Part shown: positions 50,951 through 60,497 of the stretch, piece after piece
Position numbering within the stretch: the first letter of the stretch is position 1
Layout: every line of letters starts with the position of its first letter
Assembly: GCF_009857505.1 (NCBI RefSeq)
Contig: NZ_WWCP01000001.1
Span: forward strand, 434,001-498,000
Direction of reading: 5' to 3'
From: Duganella lactea
Lineage (GTDB): Bacteria; Pseudomonadota; Gammaproteobacteria; Burkholderiales; Burkholderiaceae_D
Length of the DNA: 64,000 nucleotides
Notes under the pieces: generated by a model
Databases searched by the model: none
Seen by the model: the letters and a program-made list of their open reading frames with translations, nothing else
What the model was told of the DNA's origin: nothing
Program-made: the position numbers and the translations under genes

Positions 50951-52136
50951 CATGAATAAAAAACAGAAAATCACCATCGCCGTCATGGTGGGCATTGCGC
51001 TGCTGCTGGCGGCGCTCATCCTCAAGCCGCGTGGCGGCGACGCGCATGGCGACGACAGCCACGCGCCTGGCGACAGCGCTGCCGCCGTACCCCATGCCGC
51101 GGCGCCGGAGGCCATCACGCTGAGCGAGGCGCAGATCAAGGCCGCCGGCATCGCGCTGGCGAAGGCCGGTCCGGCGGACATCAGCACCATTCTCACGCTG
51201 CCGGGCGAAATCCGCTTCAATGAAGATCGCACCGCGCACGTCGTCCCCAAGCTGGCCGGCGTGGTGGTGGCCGTGCATGCGGACCTGGGCGAAACCGTCA
51301 AGCGCGGGCAACTGCTGGCGGTGCTGGCCAGCAGCGCGCTGTCCGAACAGCGCAGCGAGCTGCTGTCGGCGCACAGGCGGCTGGCGCTGGCCAGCACCAC
51401 GCTGGAGCGCGAGCGCAAACTGTGGCAGGACAAAATCTCCGCCGAACAGGATTATCTGCAAGCCAGACAGGCCATGAACGAAGCCGAAATCGCCGTGCAA
51501 AACGCCAAGCAGAAACTCAGCGTGCTGGGTGCCGGCGCGGCGGCGGGCGCACAACTCAATCAGCTGGAACTGCGAGCGCCGTTCGACGGCGTGGTGATGG
51601 AAAAGCACCTCGCCCTCGGCGAAGCGATCAGGGAAGACGCCAACGTCTTCACCATCTCCGACCTGTCCACCGTGCTGGCCGAATTCGCCGTGCCGCCGCA
51701 AGACCTGAACCGCGTGCGCGTCGGCGAAACGGTCATCGTACGCGCCTCGGCGTTTGAGGCGCAGGCCAGCGGCAAGATCATCTACGTCGGCGCGCTGCTG
51801 GGTGAACAGACCCGCACCGCCAACGCCCGCGTGGCCTTGTCCAATCCGGCCCTCGCCTGGCGTCCCGGCCTGTTCGTCAACGTCGACGTGCAATCGGGCC
51901 TGAGCACCGCCGCCGTCACCGTGGCCGCCGGCGCGGTGCAGACGGTCGATGGCCAGTCCGCCGTCTTCGTGCGCAACGCCAACGGCTTCGCCATGCAGCC
52001 GGTCACGCTGGGCCGCAGCGACGGCAAGCTGACCGAAATTCTTCAAGGCCTGCCAGCCGGCGCCACCTATGCCGCCGCCAACAGCTTCGTGCTGAAGGCG
52101 GAACTGGGCAAGGGCAGCGCCGAACATGCGCATTAA
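50943..52136 (+). CDS. czcB: CzcB-type periplasmic adaptor of RND metal efflux
   Basis: A 397-residue membrane-fusion protein: inner-membrane anchor at about 10-27, then HGDD histidine stretch, a barrel-sandwich/lipoyl half motif (VVVAVHADLGETVKRGQLLAVL), helical hairpin and beta-barrel domains (IYVGALLGEQTRTANARVAL). It connects CzcA to CzcC and may deliver metal. ATG 50943 (overlapping the czcC stop) is used; a further ATG is 9 bp on. Part of the czcICBA operon. Confidence 0.92.
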   Translation: MNNMNKKQKITIAVMVGIALLLAALILKPRGGDAHGDDSHAPGDSAAAVPHAAAPEAITLSEAQIKAAGIALAKAGPADISTILTLPGEIRFNEDRTAHVVPKLAGVVVAVHADLGETVKRGQLLAVLASSALSEQRSELLSAHRRLALASTTLERERKLWQDKISAEQDYLQARQAMNEAEIAVQNAKQKLSVLGAGAAAGAQLNQLELRAPFDGVVMEKHLALGEAIREDANVFTISDLSTVLAEFAVPPQDLNRVRVGETVIVRASAFEAQASGKIIYVGALLGEQTRTANARVALSNPALAWRPGLFVNVDVQSGLSTAAVTVAAGAVQTVDGQSAVFVRNANGFAMQPVTLGRSDGKLTEILQGLPAGATYAAANSFVLKAELGKGSAEHAH

Positions 52137-52150
52137 CGCGGGAGACGACC

Positions 52151-55100
52151 ATGTTTGAACGTATCATCCGCTACGCCATCGACCAGCGCTGGCTGGTCCT
52201 GCTCATGGTGGCCGCGATGGCGGCGCTGGGCATCGTCAGCTACAACAAGCTGCCCATCGACGCCGTGCCGGACATCACCAACGTGCAGGTGCAGATCAAT
52301 ACCTCGGCGCCGGGTTACTCGCCGCTGGAGACCGAGCAGCGCGTCACCTTCCCGTTGGAGACGGTGCTGGCCGGCCTGCCGAAGCTGGAGCAAACGCGCT
52401 CGCTGTCGCGCTACGGCCTGTCGCAGATCACCGTCGTGTTCAAGGACGGCACCGATATCTACTTCGCCAGACAGATGGTCAGCGAGCGCTTGCAGGAGGC
52501 GCGCGGCCAGCTGCCGCAAGGCGTAACGCCGTCGATGGGGCCCGTCTCCACCGGCCTCGGTGAAATCTACCTGTGGACCGTGGAAGCGAAACCGGACGCC
52601 AGGAAGCCCGACGGCACGCCCTACACGCCGACCGACTTGCGCGAGATTCAGGACTGGATCGTCAAACCGCAGTTGCGCAACGTACCCGGTGTCACGGAAA
52701 TCAACTCCATGGGCGGCTACGCCAAGGAGTATCAGGTGGCGCCGCAGCCGCAGCGGCTTGCCTCGTATGGCCTGACGCTGCAGGATGTGCTGACGGCGCT
52801 GGACCGCAACAACGGCAACGCCGGCGCCGGCTATATCGAAAAGCGCGGCGAGCAGCTGCTGGTGCGCGCGCCGGGACAAGTGCGTTCGCTGGAGGACATC
52901 CGCAACATCGTGCTGCGCACCGCGAACGGTGTGCCGGTGCGCGTGCGCGACGTGGCCGATGTTGATATCGGCCGCGAACTGCGCACCGGCGCCGCCACCG
53001 AGAACGGCCGCGAAGTGGTGCTGGGCACCGTCTTCATGCTGATCGGGCAGAATAGCCGCGCCGTCTCGCAGGCGGTGGACCAGCAGATGGCGGTGATCAA
53101 CCGCAGCCTGCCGCCGGGCGTGGTGGCGATCACGGTGTACGACCGCACGGTGCTGGTGGATAAAGCCATCGCCACCGTCAGGAAAAACCTGCTGGAAGGC
53201 GCGGTGCTGGTGATCGCGGTACTGTTCATCTTCCTCGGTAATCTGCGCGCGGCACTGATCACCGCCATGGTGATACCGCTGTCGATGCTGTTCACCTTCA
53301 GCGGCATGGTCGCCTACAAAGTCAGCGCCAACCTGCTCAGTCTCGGCGCGCTGGACTTTGGCATCATTGTCGATGGCGCGGTGGTCATCGTCGAAAGCTG
53401 CGTGCGGCGGTTGGCCCATGCGCAGGCGGCGCTGGGCCGTCCGCTGACACGCGCCGAAAAGTTCGAGGAGGTCTTCGCGGCGGCCAAGGAGTCGCGCAGG
53501 CCGCTGCTGTTCGGGCAATTGATCATCATGGTGGTCTACCTGCCGATCTTCGCGCTGACCGGTGTCGAGGGCCGCATGTTCCACCCGATGGCGCTGACGG
53601 TGGTGATGGCGCTGGCCGGCGCCATGCTGCTGTCGATCACCTTCATCCCCGCCGCCGTGGCGCTGTTCATCGGCGACAACGTGGTGGAGAAGGAGACGCG
53701 CCGCATCAACGGCTGGTATGGCGCGCTGCTGGAGCGCGCGCTGGCCAACACGCCGGTGGTGCTGAGCTTTGCCGGCATCGCGGTGGCGCTGTCGCTGCTG
53801 CTGGCGACGCGCATGGGCAGCGAGTTCGTGCCGTCGCTGAACGAGGGCGACATCGCCATGCAGACCTTGCGCATTCCCGGCACCAGCCTGACGCAATCGG
53901 TGGAAATGCAGAAGCAGATCGAGACCACGCTGATGCGCCAGTTCCCCGAGATCGACCGCGTGTTCGCGCGCACCGGCACGGCGGAAATCGCTTCCGATCC
54001 GATGCCGCCGAATATCTCGGATGGCTACATCATGCTGAAGCCGGAGTCGCAGTGGCCGAAGCCGAAGAAGACGCGCGCGCAGCTGCTGGCGGCGATTCAG
54101 CAAACGGTGGAACAACTGCCGGGCAACGCCTACGAGTTCTCGCAGCCGATCCAGCTGCGCTTCAACGAGCTGATATCGGGCGTGCGCAGCGATGTCGCCG
54201 TCAAGCTGTTTGGCGACGACGACCAGGTGCTCAACGCCACCGCCGCGCGCATCGCCACCATGCTGGGCAAGGTGGCGGGCGCGCAGGAGGTGAAGGTCGA
54301 GCAGACCAGCGGCTTGCCGGTGCTGACCATCGACATCGACCGCGCCAGGACCGCGCGCTATGGCCTCAACGTCATCGACGTGCAGGACGTGGTGGCGACG
54401 GCGGTCGGTGGCAAGGAGGCGGGCACCATGTTCGAGGGCGACCGCCGCTTCGACATCGTGGTGCGGCTGCCGGAGTCGCTGCGCGGCGATCTGGAGGCGA
54501 TGCGGCGCTTGCCCTTGCCGCTGCCGGCCGCCGCCAACGGTGCCACGCATTTCATCCCGCTGGGCGAGGTGGCGACCTTCAACGTGGCGCCGGGACCGAA
54601 CCAGATCAGCCGCGAGAACGGCAAGCGGCGCGTGGTCATCAGCGCCAATGTGCGTGGACGCGATATCGGTTCCTTCGTCGCCGAGGCGGAGCGCAAGCTG
54701 CAAGAGGTGAGTATCCCGGCCGGCTACTGGACCGCGTGGGGTGGCCAGTTCGAGCAGCTGCAATCGGCCGCGCAGCGTTTGCGTATCGTCGTGCCGGCGG
54801 CGCTGGCGCTGGTGATGCTGCTGCTGTTCGCCATGTTCGGCAATCTGAAGGATGGTTTGCTGGTGTTCAGCGGTATTCCGTTCGCGCTGACCGGCGGCCT
54901 GGCGGCACTGGCGTTGCGCGGCATTCCGTTGTCGATCTCGGCGGCGGTGGGCTTTATCGCGCTGTCCGGGGTGGCGGTGCTGAATGGGCTGGTGCTGATT
55001 TCCGCGATTCGCAAATTACGGGATGAGGGGCGGACTGTTGAGCAGGCGATCCGTGAAGGCGCGCTATCGCGGCTGCGGCCGGTGCTGATGACGGCGCTGG

Positions 55101-55276
55101 TGGCGTCGCTGGGGTTCATTCCAATGGCGATCGCCACCGGCACCGGGGCGGAGGTGCAGCGGCCATTGGCGACGGTGGTGATTGGCGGCATTCTGTCGTC
55201 CACCGCGTTGACGCTGCTGGTGCTGCCGTTGCTGTACCGCCTGACCTACGCCGGGCGCACGCGGCAGCCGGATTAG
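52151..55276 (+). CDS. czcA: CzcA-type heavy-metal RND efflux pump
   Basis: A 1041-residue proton-driven RND transporter with 12 transmembrane helices and two large periplasmic loops. The proton-relay residues Asp402, Asp408 and Glu415 in LDFGIIVDGAVVIVESC coincide with the numbering of the Cupriavidus CzcA protein, and the N-terminal helix and DAVPDITNVQVQIN are typical. It removes Co/Zn/Cd (or Cu/Ag; the exact metal needs the binding-site residues to be compared). Last gene of the czcICBA set; no regulator such as CzcRS is in the window. Confidence 0.94.
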   Translation: MFERIIRYAIDQRWLVLLMVAAMAALGIVSYNKLPIDAVPDITNVQVQINTSAPGYSPLETEQRVTFPLETVLAGLPKLEQTRSLSRYGLSQITVVFKDGTDIYFARQMVSERLQEARGQLPQGVTPSMGPVSTGLGEIYLWTVEAKPDARKPDGTPYTPTDLREIQDWIVKPQLRNVPGVTEINSMGGYAKEYQVAPQPQRLASYGLTLQDVLTALDRNNGNAGAGYIEKRGEQLLVRAPGQVRSLEDIRNIVLRTANGVPVRVRDVADVDIGRELRTGAATENGREVVLGTVFMLIGQNSRAVSQAVDQQMAVINRSLPPGVVAITVYDRTVLVDKAIATVRKNLLEGAVLVIAVLFIFLGNLRAALITAMVIPLSMLFTFSGMVAYKVSANLLSLGALDFGIIVDGAVVIVESCVRRLAHAQAALGRPLTRAEKFEEVFAAAKESRRPLLFGQLIIMVVYLPIFALTGVEGRMFHPMALTVVMALAGAMLLSITFIPAAVALFIGDNVVEKETRRINGWYGALLERALANTPVVLSFAGIAVALSLLLATRMGSEFVPSLNEGDIAMQTLRIPGTSLTQSVEMQKQIETTLMRQFPEIDRVFARTGTAEIASDPMPPNISDGYIMLKPESQWPKPKKTRAQLLAAIQQTVEQLPGNAYEFSQPIQLRFNELISGVRSDVAVKLFGDDDQVLNATAARIATMLGKVAGAQEVKVEQTSGLPVLTIDIDRARTARYGLNVIDVQDVVATAVGGKEAGTMFEGDRRFDIVVRLPESLRGDLEAMRRLPLPLPAAANGATHFIPLGEVATFNVAPGPNQISRENGKRRVVISANVRGRDIGSFVAEAERKLQEVSIPAGYWTAWGGQFEQLQSAAQRLRIVVPAALALVMLLLFAMFGNLKDGLLVFSGIPFALTGGLAALALRGIPLSISAAVGFIALSGVAVLNGLVLISAIRKLRDEGRTVEQAIREGALSRLRPVLMTALVASLGFIPMAIATGTGAEVQRPLATVVIGGILSSTALTLLVLPLLYRLTYAGRTRQPD

Positions 55277-55292
55277 GAAAGAAAGCGCCCGC

Positions 55293-56318
55293 CTACTCGC
55301 CTTTTGGATCGCGCGACAGCAGGCGGGCGACCATCGCTTGCGGCTGGTCGCCGTCGAACAGCACGCCGGCCACGGCGTTGGTGATCGGCATCTCGACGCC
55401 CAGCCTGGCGGCCAGCTCGCGCACGGCCTTGGCGCAAGGCACGCCCTCGGCCACATGGCCCAGCTCCTGCACGATGACATCCAGCGCCTTGCCCTGCGCC
55501 AGCCCGAGGCCGACGCGGCGGTTGCGCGACAGGTCGCCGGTGCAGGTCAGAATCAGGTCGCCCATGCCGGTCAGACCCATGAAGGTTTCGGTCTGGCCGC
55601 CCAGGGCCACGCCGAGGCGGGTGATTTCCGCCAGGCCGCGCGTGATCAGCGCGGCGCGCGCATTCAGACCCAGGCCCAGGCCGTCCGCCGCGCCGGTGGC
55701 GATGGCCAGCACGTTTTTCACCGCGCCGCCAACTTCCACCCCAGCCAGGTCTTCGCTCGAATACACGCGCATATTGCCGCCGTGCGCGGTTTCCACCACG
55801 CAGGCGCGCAGCGCCGCCGACGCCGAGGCGATGGTCAGCGCGCACGGCAGGCCCCTGGCCACTTCCTGCGCGAACGATGGGCCGGACAGCGCGCCGCCGG
55901 CGACGGTGTCGCCCAACACTTCGCGCACGATCTGGTGCGGCAGCAGGCCGGTGTCGTATTCAAAGCCCTTGCACAGCCAGACCAGATTCGGAATCGGCCG
56001 GCCTTTCAGCTGGCCCAGCAGCGGACGCAGACCGGCCACCGGGCAGGCGGCGATCAGCAGGCTGCCGGGTTCGGCCACATGGGCCAGCGCGGCGTCGAAA
56101 TCGGCCGCCACTTGCAGACCGGCGGGGAAAATATAGCCGGGCAGATAGCTGCTCTCGCGCGTCGCGCGCATGGTTTCCAGCGCGGCGGCGTTACGGCCCC
56201 ACAGCAGCACGTCGTGGCGTTGCGCCAGCGCCATGGCCACGGCGGTGCCCCAGGCGCCCGCGCCGAGCACGCTCACCTTGCGGGCGAGGCCCGCTTGTTT
56301 GCTAGTCTTTTCTTGCAT
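55293..56318 (-). CDS. gpsA: glycerol-3-phosphate dehydrogenase [NAD(P)+]
   Basis: A 341-residue enzyme reducing dihydroxyacetone phosphate to sn-glycerol 3-phosphate for phospholipid synthesis. Rossmann motif GAGAWGTA (19-26), substrate lysine in [14 protein letters not shown] and the C-terminal [17 protein letters not shown] helix are all intact. It is in the same orientation as the SH3 protein, secB and grxC, the usual order in Burkholderiales. The 41-bp gap to the SH3 gene is short, so it is probably co-transcribed. Confidence 0.95.
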   Translation of the reverse strand: MQEKTSKQAGLARKVSVLGAGAWGTAVAMALAQRHDVLLWGRNAAALETMRATRESSYLPGYIFPAGLQVAADFDAALAHVAEPGSLLIAACPVAGLRPLLGQLKGRPIPNLVWLCKGFEYDTGLLPHQIVREVLGDTVAGGALSGPSFAQEVARGLPCALTIASASAALRACVVETAHGGNMRVYSSEDLAGVEVGGAVKNVLAIATGAADGLGLGLNARAALITRGLAEITRLGVALGGQTETFMGLTGMGDLILTCTGDLSRNRRVGLGLAQGKALDVIVQELGHVAEGVPCAKAVRELAARLGVEMPITNAVAGVLFDGDQPQAMVARLLSRDPKGE

Positions 56319-56359
56319 GGAATCTCATTCGGCGCGCAGGGAGGGCGCCGCTACGGCAA

Positions 56360-56803
56360 TTATATGCCCCAGACTTCGGATTGTTTGACGAAACCGATCA
56401 GGCCGTCGCGGTGACGCACCTTGATCCAGCCGCCGGCCACCGATTCGCTCAGTTCCAGCAGCACGCCCTTGTCGGCGGTAAAGACGGCGGCGGCGGCTTC
56501 TTCCGGCGCGGCGCGGACTTTCAGGTTGGGCGTCTTGACGATGACGGTGCGTTTGGCGCTCAGGCCCTTGGCCTCGGTCCAGGCCAGCTCGCCGTTGACA
56601 TCGCGTACTTTGAGCCATTCGCCATAGGCCAGCACCACCTCCAGCGGGGCGCCGCGCGGCACGACGAACAGTTTGCCCCCTTTGGTGGACGGCGCGTCGT
56701 ACAGGATGACGGGCGCGGCGCCGACCGATTTGAAGTCGTAGGCCTGGCTGGCGGTGGTGGCCAGCGTCATGGTCAGCGCAGCGATCAAACGGGGAAATGT
56801 CAT
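56360..56803 (-). CDS. SH3-domain exported protein
   Basis: A 147-residue periplasmic protein with signal peptide (cleavage near SQA21) and two bacterial SH3 repeats (about 30-80 and 88-147, each with the ALYDxP-like and WLKVRDxxGxxAW patterns). Such proteins bind peptidoglycan or partner proteins. Conserved next to gpsA and secB in this group of organisms. Function beyond cell-wall association is unknown. Confidence 0.85.
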   Translation of the reverse strand: MTFPRLIAALTMTLATTASQAYDFKSVGAAPVILYDAPSTKGGKLFVVPRGAPLEVVLAYGEWLKVRDVNGELAWTEAKGLSAKRTVIVKTPNLKVRAAPEEAAAAVFTADKGVLLELSESVAGGWIKVRHRDGLIGFVKQSEVWGI

Positions 56804-56869
56804 GGCTTACCTTGAAAATAAAACTGCCGCCGGACGCGTTGCCCGGCGGCGGGGTGTTGCGGCGAACGC

Positions 56870-57343
56870 TTAGTGGGTCGCGTCGGCGGCTGGGGCCTGG
56901 GCCGCGGCTTCAACGATTGCTTGTTGACGCTGCTGGTAGAACACTTCGAAGTTGATTTCCGCCAGATGCACTGGTGGGAAGCCGGCGCGGGTGATCACGT
57001 CGGCGATGTTCGAGCGCAGGTAAGGGTAGACGATGTTCGGGCAACCGATGCCCAGCAGTGGGTCCAGCTGGTCTTCCGGAATGTTGCGCGCCTCGAAGAT
57101 GCCGGCTTGCTTGCCTTCCACCAGGAACGCCACTTTGTCCTTGACCTTGGCGGTGACGGTGATGGTCACGGTCGATTCGAAGATGCCATCGGCCAGCGGT
57201 TCGGCGCCCACATCCAGCGCCACTTCGATGCTCGGGGCTTCCTGTTCCAGGAAGATCGCCGGCGAATTAGGTTGTTCCAGCGACAGATCTTTCAGGTAGA
57301 CGCGTTGGATTTGGAATACTGGTTGCAGATTTTCTTCAGACAT
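56870..57343 (-). CDS. secB: protein-export chaperone SecB
   Basis: A 157-residue tetrameric chaperone that keeps preproteins unfolded for SecA. The family motifs [19 protein letters not shown] (about 10-28), [34 protein letters not shown] (about 103-135) are present. Located between the SH3 gene and grxC, a conserved neighbourhood. The 137 bp before it (toward grxC) hold no gene. Confidence 0.95.
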   Translation of the reverse strand: MSEENLQPVFQIQRVYLKDLSLEQPNSPAIFLEQEAPSIEVALDVGAEPLADGIFESTVTITVTAKVKDKVAFLVEGKQAGIFEARNIPEDQLDPLLGIGCPNIVYPYLRSNIADVITRAGFPPVHLAEINFEVFYQQRQQAIVEAAAQAPAADATH

Positions 57344-57480
57344 GGAACGCTTTCGTTGTGGTTTCGATGATGTTTGCTTGGTATGGCTAGAAGACAGCGC
57401 AAATCAAACGCGAAGGCAATTGTATCAAAACCATTATGGATTTAAAGCTTTTGCCGACCCGCGTAGTCATATGAGGTGCA

Positions 57481-57741
57481 TTAGCCATTTAACAAGGGGG
57501 TCAAACCCCCGGCTTGGTCCAGCGCATACAAATCGTCAAAACCGCCGACATGGGTGTCGCCGATGTAAATCTGCGGCACGGTGCGGCGACCGGTCTTTTG
57601 CATCATGGTCATCCGTTGCTCCGGGTCGAGGTCGACGCGGATCTTCTTCAGCGCGGTCACGCCCTTGGCTTCCAGCAGCCGCTCGGCGCGGATGCAGTAG
57701 GGGCAGACGGCGGTGGTGTACATAATCACTTCGGCAGTCAT
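57481..57741 (-). CDS. grxC: glutaredoxin 3
   Basis: An 86-residue glutaredoxin with the dithiol active site CPYC (residues 13-16), the TVPQIYIGDTHVGG glutathione-binding loop and the GGL end. It reduces mixed disulfides with glutathione. ATG 57741 is chosen because the frame upstream to 57819 overlaps the rhodanese-like gene. It is preceded by a rhodanese-like gene 10 bp away, so the two are one transcript. Confidence 0.93.
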   Translation of the reverse strand: MTAEVIMYTTAVCPYCIRAERLLEAKGVTALKKIRVDLDPEQRMTMMQKTGRRTVPQIYIGDTHVGGFDDLYALDQAGGLTPLLNG

Positions 57742-57751
57742 GATGACCTCC

Positions 57752-58156
57752 TTATTTTTTGACCAGCGGCAGGCCGGCTTTTTGCCAAGCGGCAACGCCA
57801 CCTTCCAGATTGACCACATCGGCGAAACCCGCCTTGCCCAGTTTGCCGGCGGCCGACGAGGCGCGCGCGTCGGTCTTGCCGACCACGATCAGGCTGCGGC
57901 TCTTGAATTTGTCCAGTTCGCCGATACGCTGGTCGAGGTCGGCCAGCGGGATATTCTTGGCGTCAGGCAAGTGACCGTCGGCATAGTCCTTGGCGTCGCG
58001 TACATCGACAATGGTGGCTTTACCGCGATTAATCAACATGGTGATGTCTTGCGGACTGCCGCGTTTGCCGCGCACCGTCAGCGACGGCCACAGCAGGGCG
58101 CCGGCGGAAACCAGTACGATGGCGATCAAAAAAATGTTATCAATGAAGAATTTCAC
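57752..58156 (-). CDS. membrane-anchored rhodanese-like domain lacking catalytic cysteine
   Basis: A 134-residue protein with one N-terminal membrane helix (about 5-24) and a rhodanese fold (ATIVDVRDAKDYADGHLPDAKNIPLADL). At the active loop, normally CxxGxR, it reads VVGKTDARASSAA, so the nucleophilic Cys is absent and it cannot transfer sulfur in the usual way; it may be a binding or structural version. It is directly upstream of grxC, as in many Burkholderiales. Confidence 0.85.
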   Translation of the reverse strand: MKFFIDNIFLIAIVLVSAGALLWPSLTVRGKRGSPQDITMLINRGKATIVDVRDAKDYADGHLPDAKNIPLADLDQRIGELDKFKSRSLIVVGKTDARASSAAGKLGKAGFADVVNLEGGVAAWQKAGLPLVKK

Positions 58157-58255
58157 AGGAATCCAATGGTTGAACTTAATCCGCGCATTATAAAATAGAA
58201 GCTGTTAGAAGTTCTTACTACCGGTTTTCCACCTTTTCTTGAAAAGATAGTCCTC

Positions 58256-59002
58256 ATGTACAAAATCGTTTTCATGCGCCATGGCGAATCCACCTGGAAC
58301 CTGTCGAACCGCTTCACCGGCTGGACCGACGTCGACCTGACCGACAAAGGCATCAATGAGGCCAAGCAGGCTGGCAAGCTGCTCAAGGAAGGTGGCTTCA
58401 CCTTCGACCTGGCCTACACCTCGGTGCTCAAGCGCGCGGTGCGCACGCTGTGGCTGGCGCTGGACGAGATGGACATGATGTATCTGCCAATCAAGAACGA
58501 CTGGCGCCTGAACGAGCGTCACTACGGCGCCCTGCAGGGCCTGGACAAGGGCGAGACCGCCGCCAAGTACGGCGACGAGCAGGTGCTGGTCTGGCGCCGC
58601 AGCTACGACACGCCGCCGCCGGCGCTGGAAGAGGGCGACGACCGCGCCTCGTTCAACGATCCGCGCTACGCCGGCCTGACCAAGGCGCAGATCCCGCTGA
58701 CTGAGTGCCTGAAAGACACCGTGGCGCGCGTGGTGCCGGTGTGGGACGAGGACATCGCCCCGGCCATCAAGGCCGGCAAGAAGATCATCATTTCGGCCCA
58801 CGGCAACAGCCTGCGCGCGCTGATCAAGATGCTCGACGGCATCAGCGACAGCGATATCGTCGGCCTCAACATCCCGAACGGCACGCCGCTGGTCTACGAG
58901 CTGGACGAGAACCTGAAACCGCTGCGTCACTACTACCTGGGCGACGCCGCCGCCATCGCCGCCGCCCAGGCGGCGGTCGCCAACCAGGGCAAGGCCAAGT
59001 AA
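58256..59002 (+). CDS. gpmA: 2,3-bisphosphoglycerate-dependent phosphoglycerate mutase
   Basis: A 248-residue glycolytic enzyme. Phosphohistidine motif RHGESTWN (His9), [16 protein letters not shown] and the second catalytic His in [13 protein letters not shown] are present, and the length is that of GpmA. It is divergent from the rhodanese/grxC/secB group and is followed within 1 bp by the EnvC-like gene, so they may share a transcript. Confidence 0.96.
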   Translation: MYKIVFMRHGESTWNLSNRFTGWTDVDLTDKGINEAKQAGKLLKEGGFTFDLAYTSVLKRAVRTLWLALDEMDMMYLPIKNDWRLNERHYGALQGLDKGETAAKYGDEQVLVWRRSYDTPPPALEEGDDRASFNDPRYAGLTKAQIPLTECLKDTVARVVPVWDEDIAPAIKAGKKIIISAHGNSLRALIKMLDGISDSDIVGLNIPNGTPLVYELDENLKPLRHYYLGDAAAIAAAQAAVANQGKAK

Positions 59003-59003
59003 T

Positions 59004-60482
59004 TTGTCTTCCACTTCGTTCCGCCATGCGGCAGTCGCGCTGCTGCTGATGTTGTCGCTGGGGGCCGCTGGTGTCACCTCGGCCGCTCCCTTCGGCAAGA
59101 CCACCAACCGCAGCAAGCAGAAAGCGGCGGCCGAGGCCGAGCGCGCCGGCCTGCAGCAAAAGTTGTCGTCGCTGAAGAAGGACATCAGCAAGACCGAAAA
59201 CGCCAAGGACGAGGCGGCCGATACGCTGGCCGAGTCCGAAAAGGCGATTTCCGACGCCAACCGCGCGCTGCGCGACCTGCAGCAGGAGCAGCGCGACACC
59301 AACGTCAAGCTGAAGCAGCTGTCGGCCGAGCACGACCGGCTGGCGGCGACGGTCGAGCAGCAGAAGCAGCAGCTGGCCAAGCTGCTGCGCGACCAGTACG
59401 TGGCCGGCAACGAAGACCGCATCAAGCTGCTGCTGTCCGGCGACAACCCCAACCGCATCAACCGCGACCTGCAAATGCTGGCCTACGTGTCGCAGGCGCA
59501 GGCGCGGCTGCTGGAGTCGCTGCGCGCCAACCTCAAGGCCGTCGAGGTCAATCAGGAGGAGGCGCAGAACGCCAAGGACGAGCTGGAAGAAATCGCTCAG
59601 GAACAATTGCAACAAAAAGCCAGGCTGGAACAGGAAAAAGGCCGCCGCGCGGCCCTGCTGTCCACCTTGTCGAAGAAACTGGTGGCCCAGCGCAAGGAAG
59701 CGGGCAGCCTGGAAAAAGACGAGCAGCGCATGGCCGGCCTGGTCGACAAGCTGGGCAAACTGATCGCCGAACAGGCCGCCGCCGCGGCCGCCGAGAAGCG
59801 ACGCCAGGAAGAGGTCGCCGCCGCCAGGGCCAAGGCCGCCGCCGAAGCGCGCGCGCTGGCCAAGGCCCGCGCCGCCGCCGAGGCAGAGCGCAAGCGGCTG
59901 GCGGCGAATCAGAACAAGTCCGGCACCATCAAGCCGGCCCAGCCGACCCAGCCGGCGCCGAATCCGGCCGACGCCATCGACAGCGACGAGCCGCCCAAGG
60001 TCGCGGTGATCAAGCCGGCGCCGGTCGAACCCGCCGCGCCGCCGGCCAGGGCGGCCGACATCGCGCTGGCGCCGGCCGCGCCGGCGGGCGCTTTCGCGGC
60101 GCTCAAGGGCCAACTGCGGCCGCCGGTCAGCGGCAAGATCGTCAACAAGTTCGGCGCCAAGCGCGGCGACGGCCCCAGCTGGAAAGGCGTGTTTATCCGC
60201 ACCGGCGAGGGCGCCGACGTGCACGCCGTGGCTGGCGGCCGCGTGGTGTTCGCCGACTGGCTGCGCGGCTTCGGCAATCTGATCATCGTCGATCACGGCG
60301 GCCAGTACATGAGTATTTATGGCAATAACCAGTCGCTGCTGAAACGCGCCGGCGACATCGTCAAGGCCGGCGACGCCATCGCCAGCGCAGGTAACAGCGG
60401 CGGCAACGAGGAATCGGGGCTATACTTTGAACTTCGCCATCAGGGCGCGGCATTCGACCCGGCTGGCTGGGTCAAGTTTTAA
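59004..60482 (+). CDS. EnvC-like murein hydrolase activator
   Basis: A 492-residue exported coiled-coil protein with a C-terminal LytM (M23) domain. Signal peptide ends near TSAA; coiled coil about 30-300 with long Ala/Glu/Lys runs; LytM domain about 370-492. The zinc ligands of active M23 enzymes are replaced: at HxGxD it reads WKGVFI, and the end has LYFELRH. That degenerate site is typical of EnvC-type activators that switch on AmiA/B amidases at division. The start is TTG 59004, as no in-frame ATG precedes the signal peptide. Gene order gpmA-envC-ctpA is conserved. Confidence 0.88.
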   Translation: MSSTSFRHAAVALLLMLSLGAAGVTSAAPFGKTTNRSKQKAAAEAERAGLQQKLSSLKKDISKTENAKDEAADTLAESEKAISDANRALRDLQQEQRDTNVKLKQLSAEHDRLAATVEQQKQQLAKLLRDQYVAGNEDRIKLLLSGDNPNRINRDLQMLAYVSQAQARLLESLRANLKAVEVNQEEAQNAKDELEEIAQEQLQQKARLEQEKGRRAALLSTLSKKLVAQRKEAGSLEKDEQRMAGLVDKLGKLIAEQAAAAAAEKRRQEEVAAARAKAAAEARALAKARAAAEAERKRLAANQNKSGTIKPAQPTQPAPNPADAIDSDEPPKVAVIKPAPVEPAAPPARAADIALAPAAPAGAFAALKGQLRPPVSGKIVNKFGAKRGDGPSWKGVFIRTGEGADVHAVAGGRVVFADWLRGFGNLIIVDHGGQYMSIYGNNQSLLKRAGDIVKAGDAIASAGNSGGNEESGLYFELRHQGAAFDPAGWVKF

Positions 60483-60497
60483 GGTTTGCGGAAAAAC

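Noticed and set aside
52133-54763. 876-aa open frame on the minus strand opposite czcA
   Set aside because: It lies fully antisense to a well-supported gene in very GC-rich DNA, is rich in His, Arg and Gln, and shows no motif; a codon-composition shadow.
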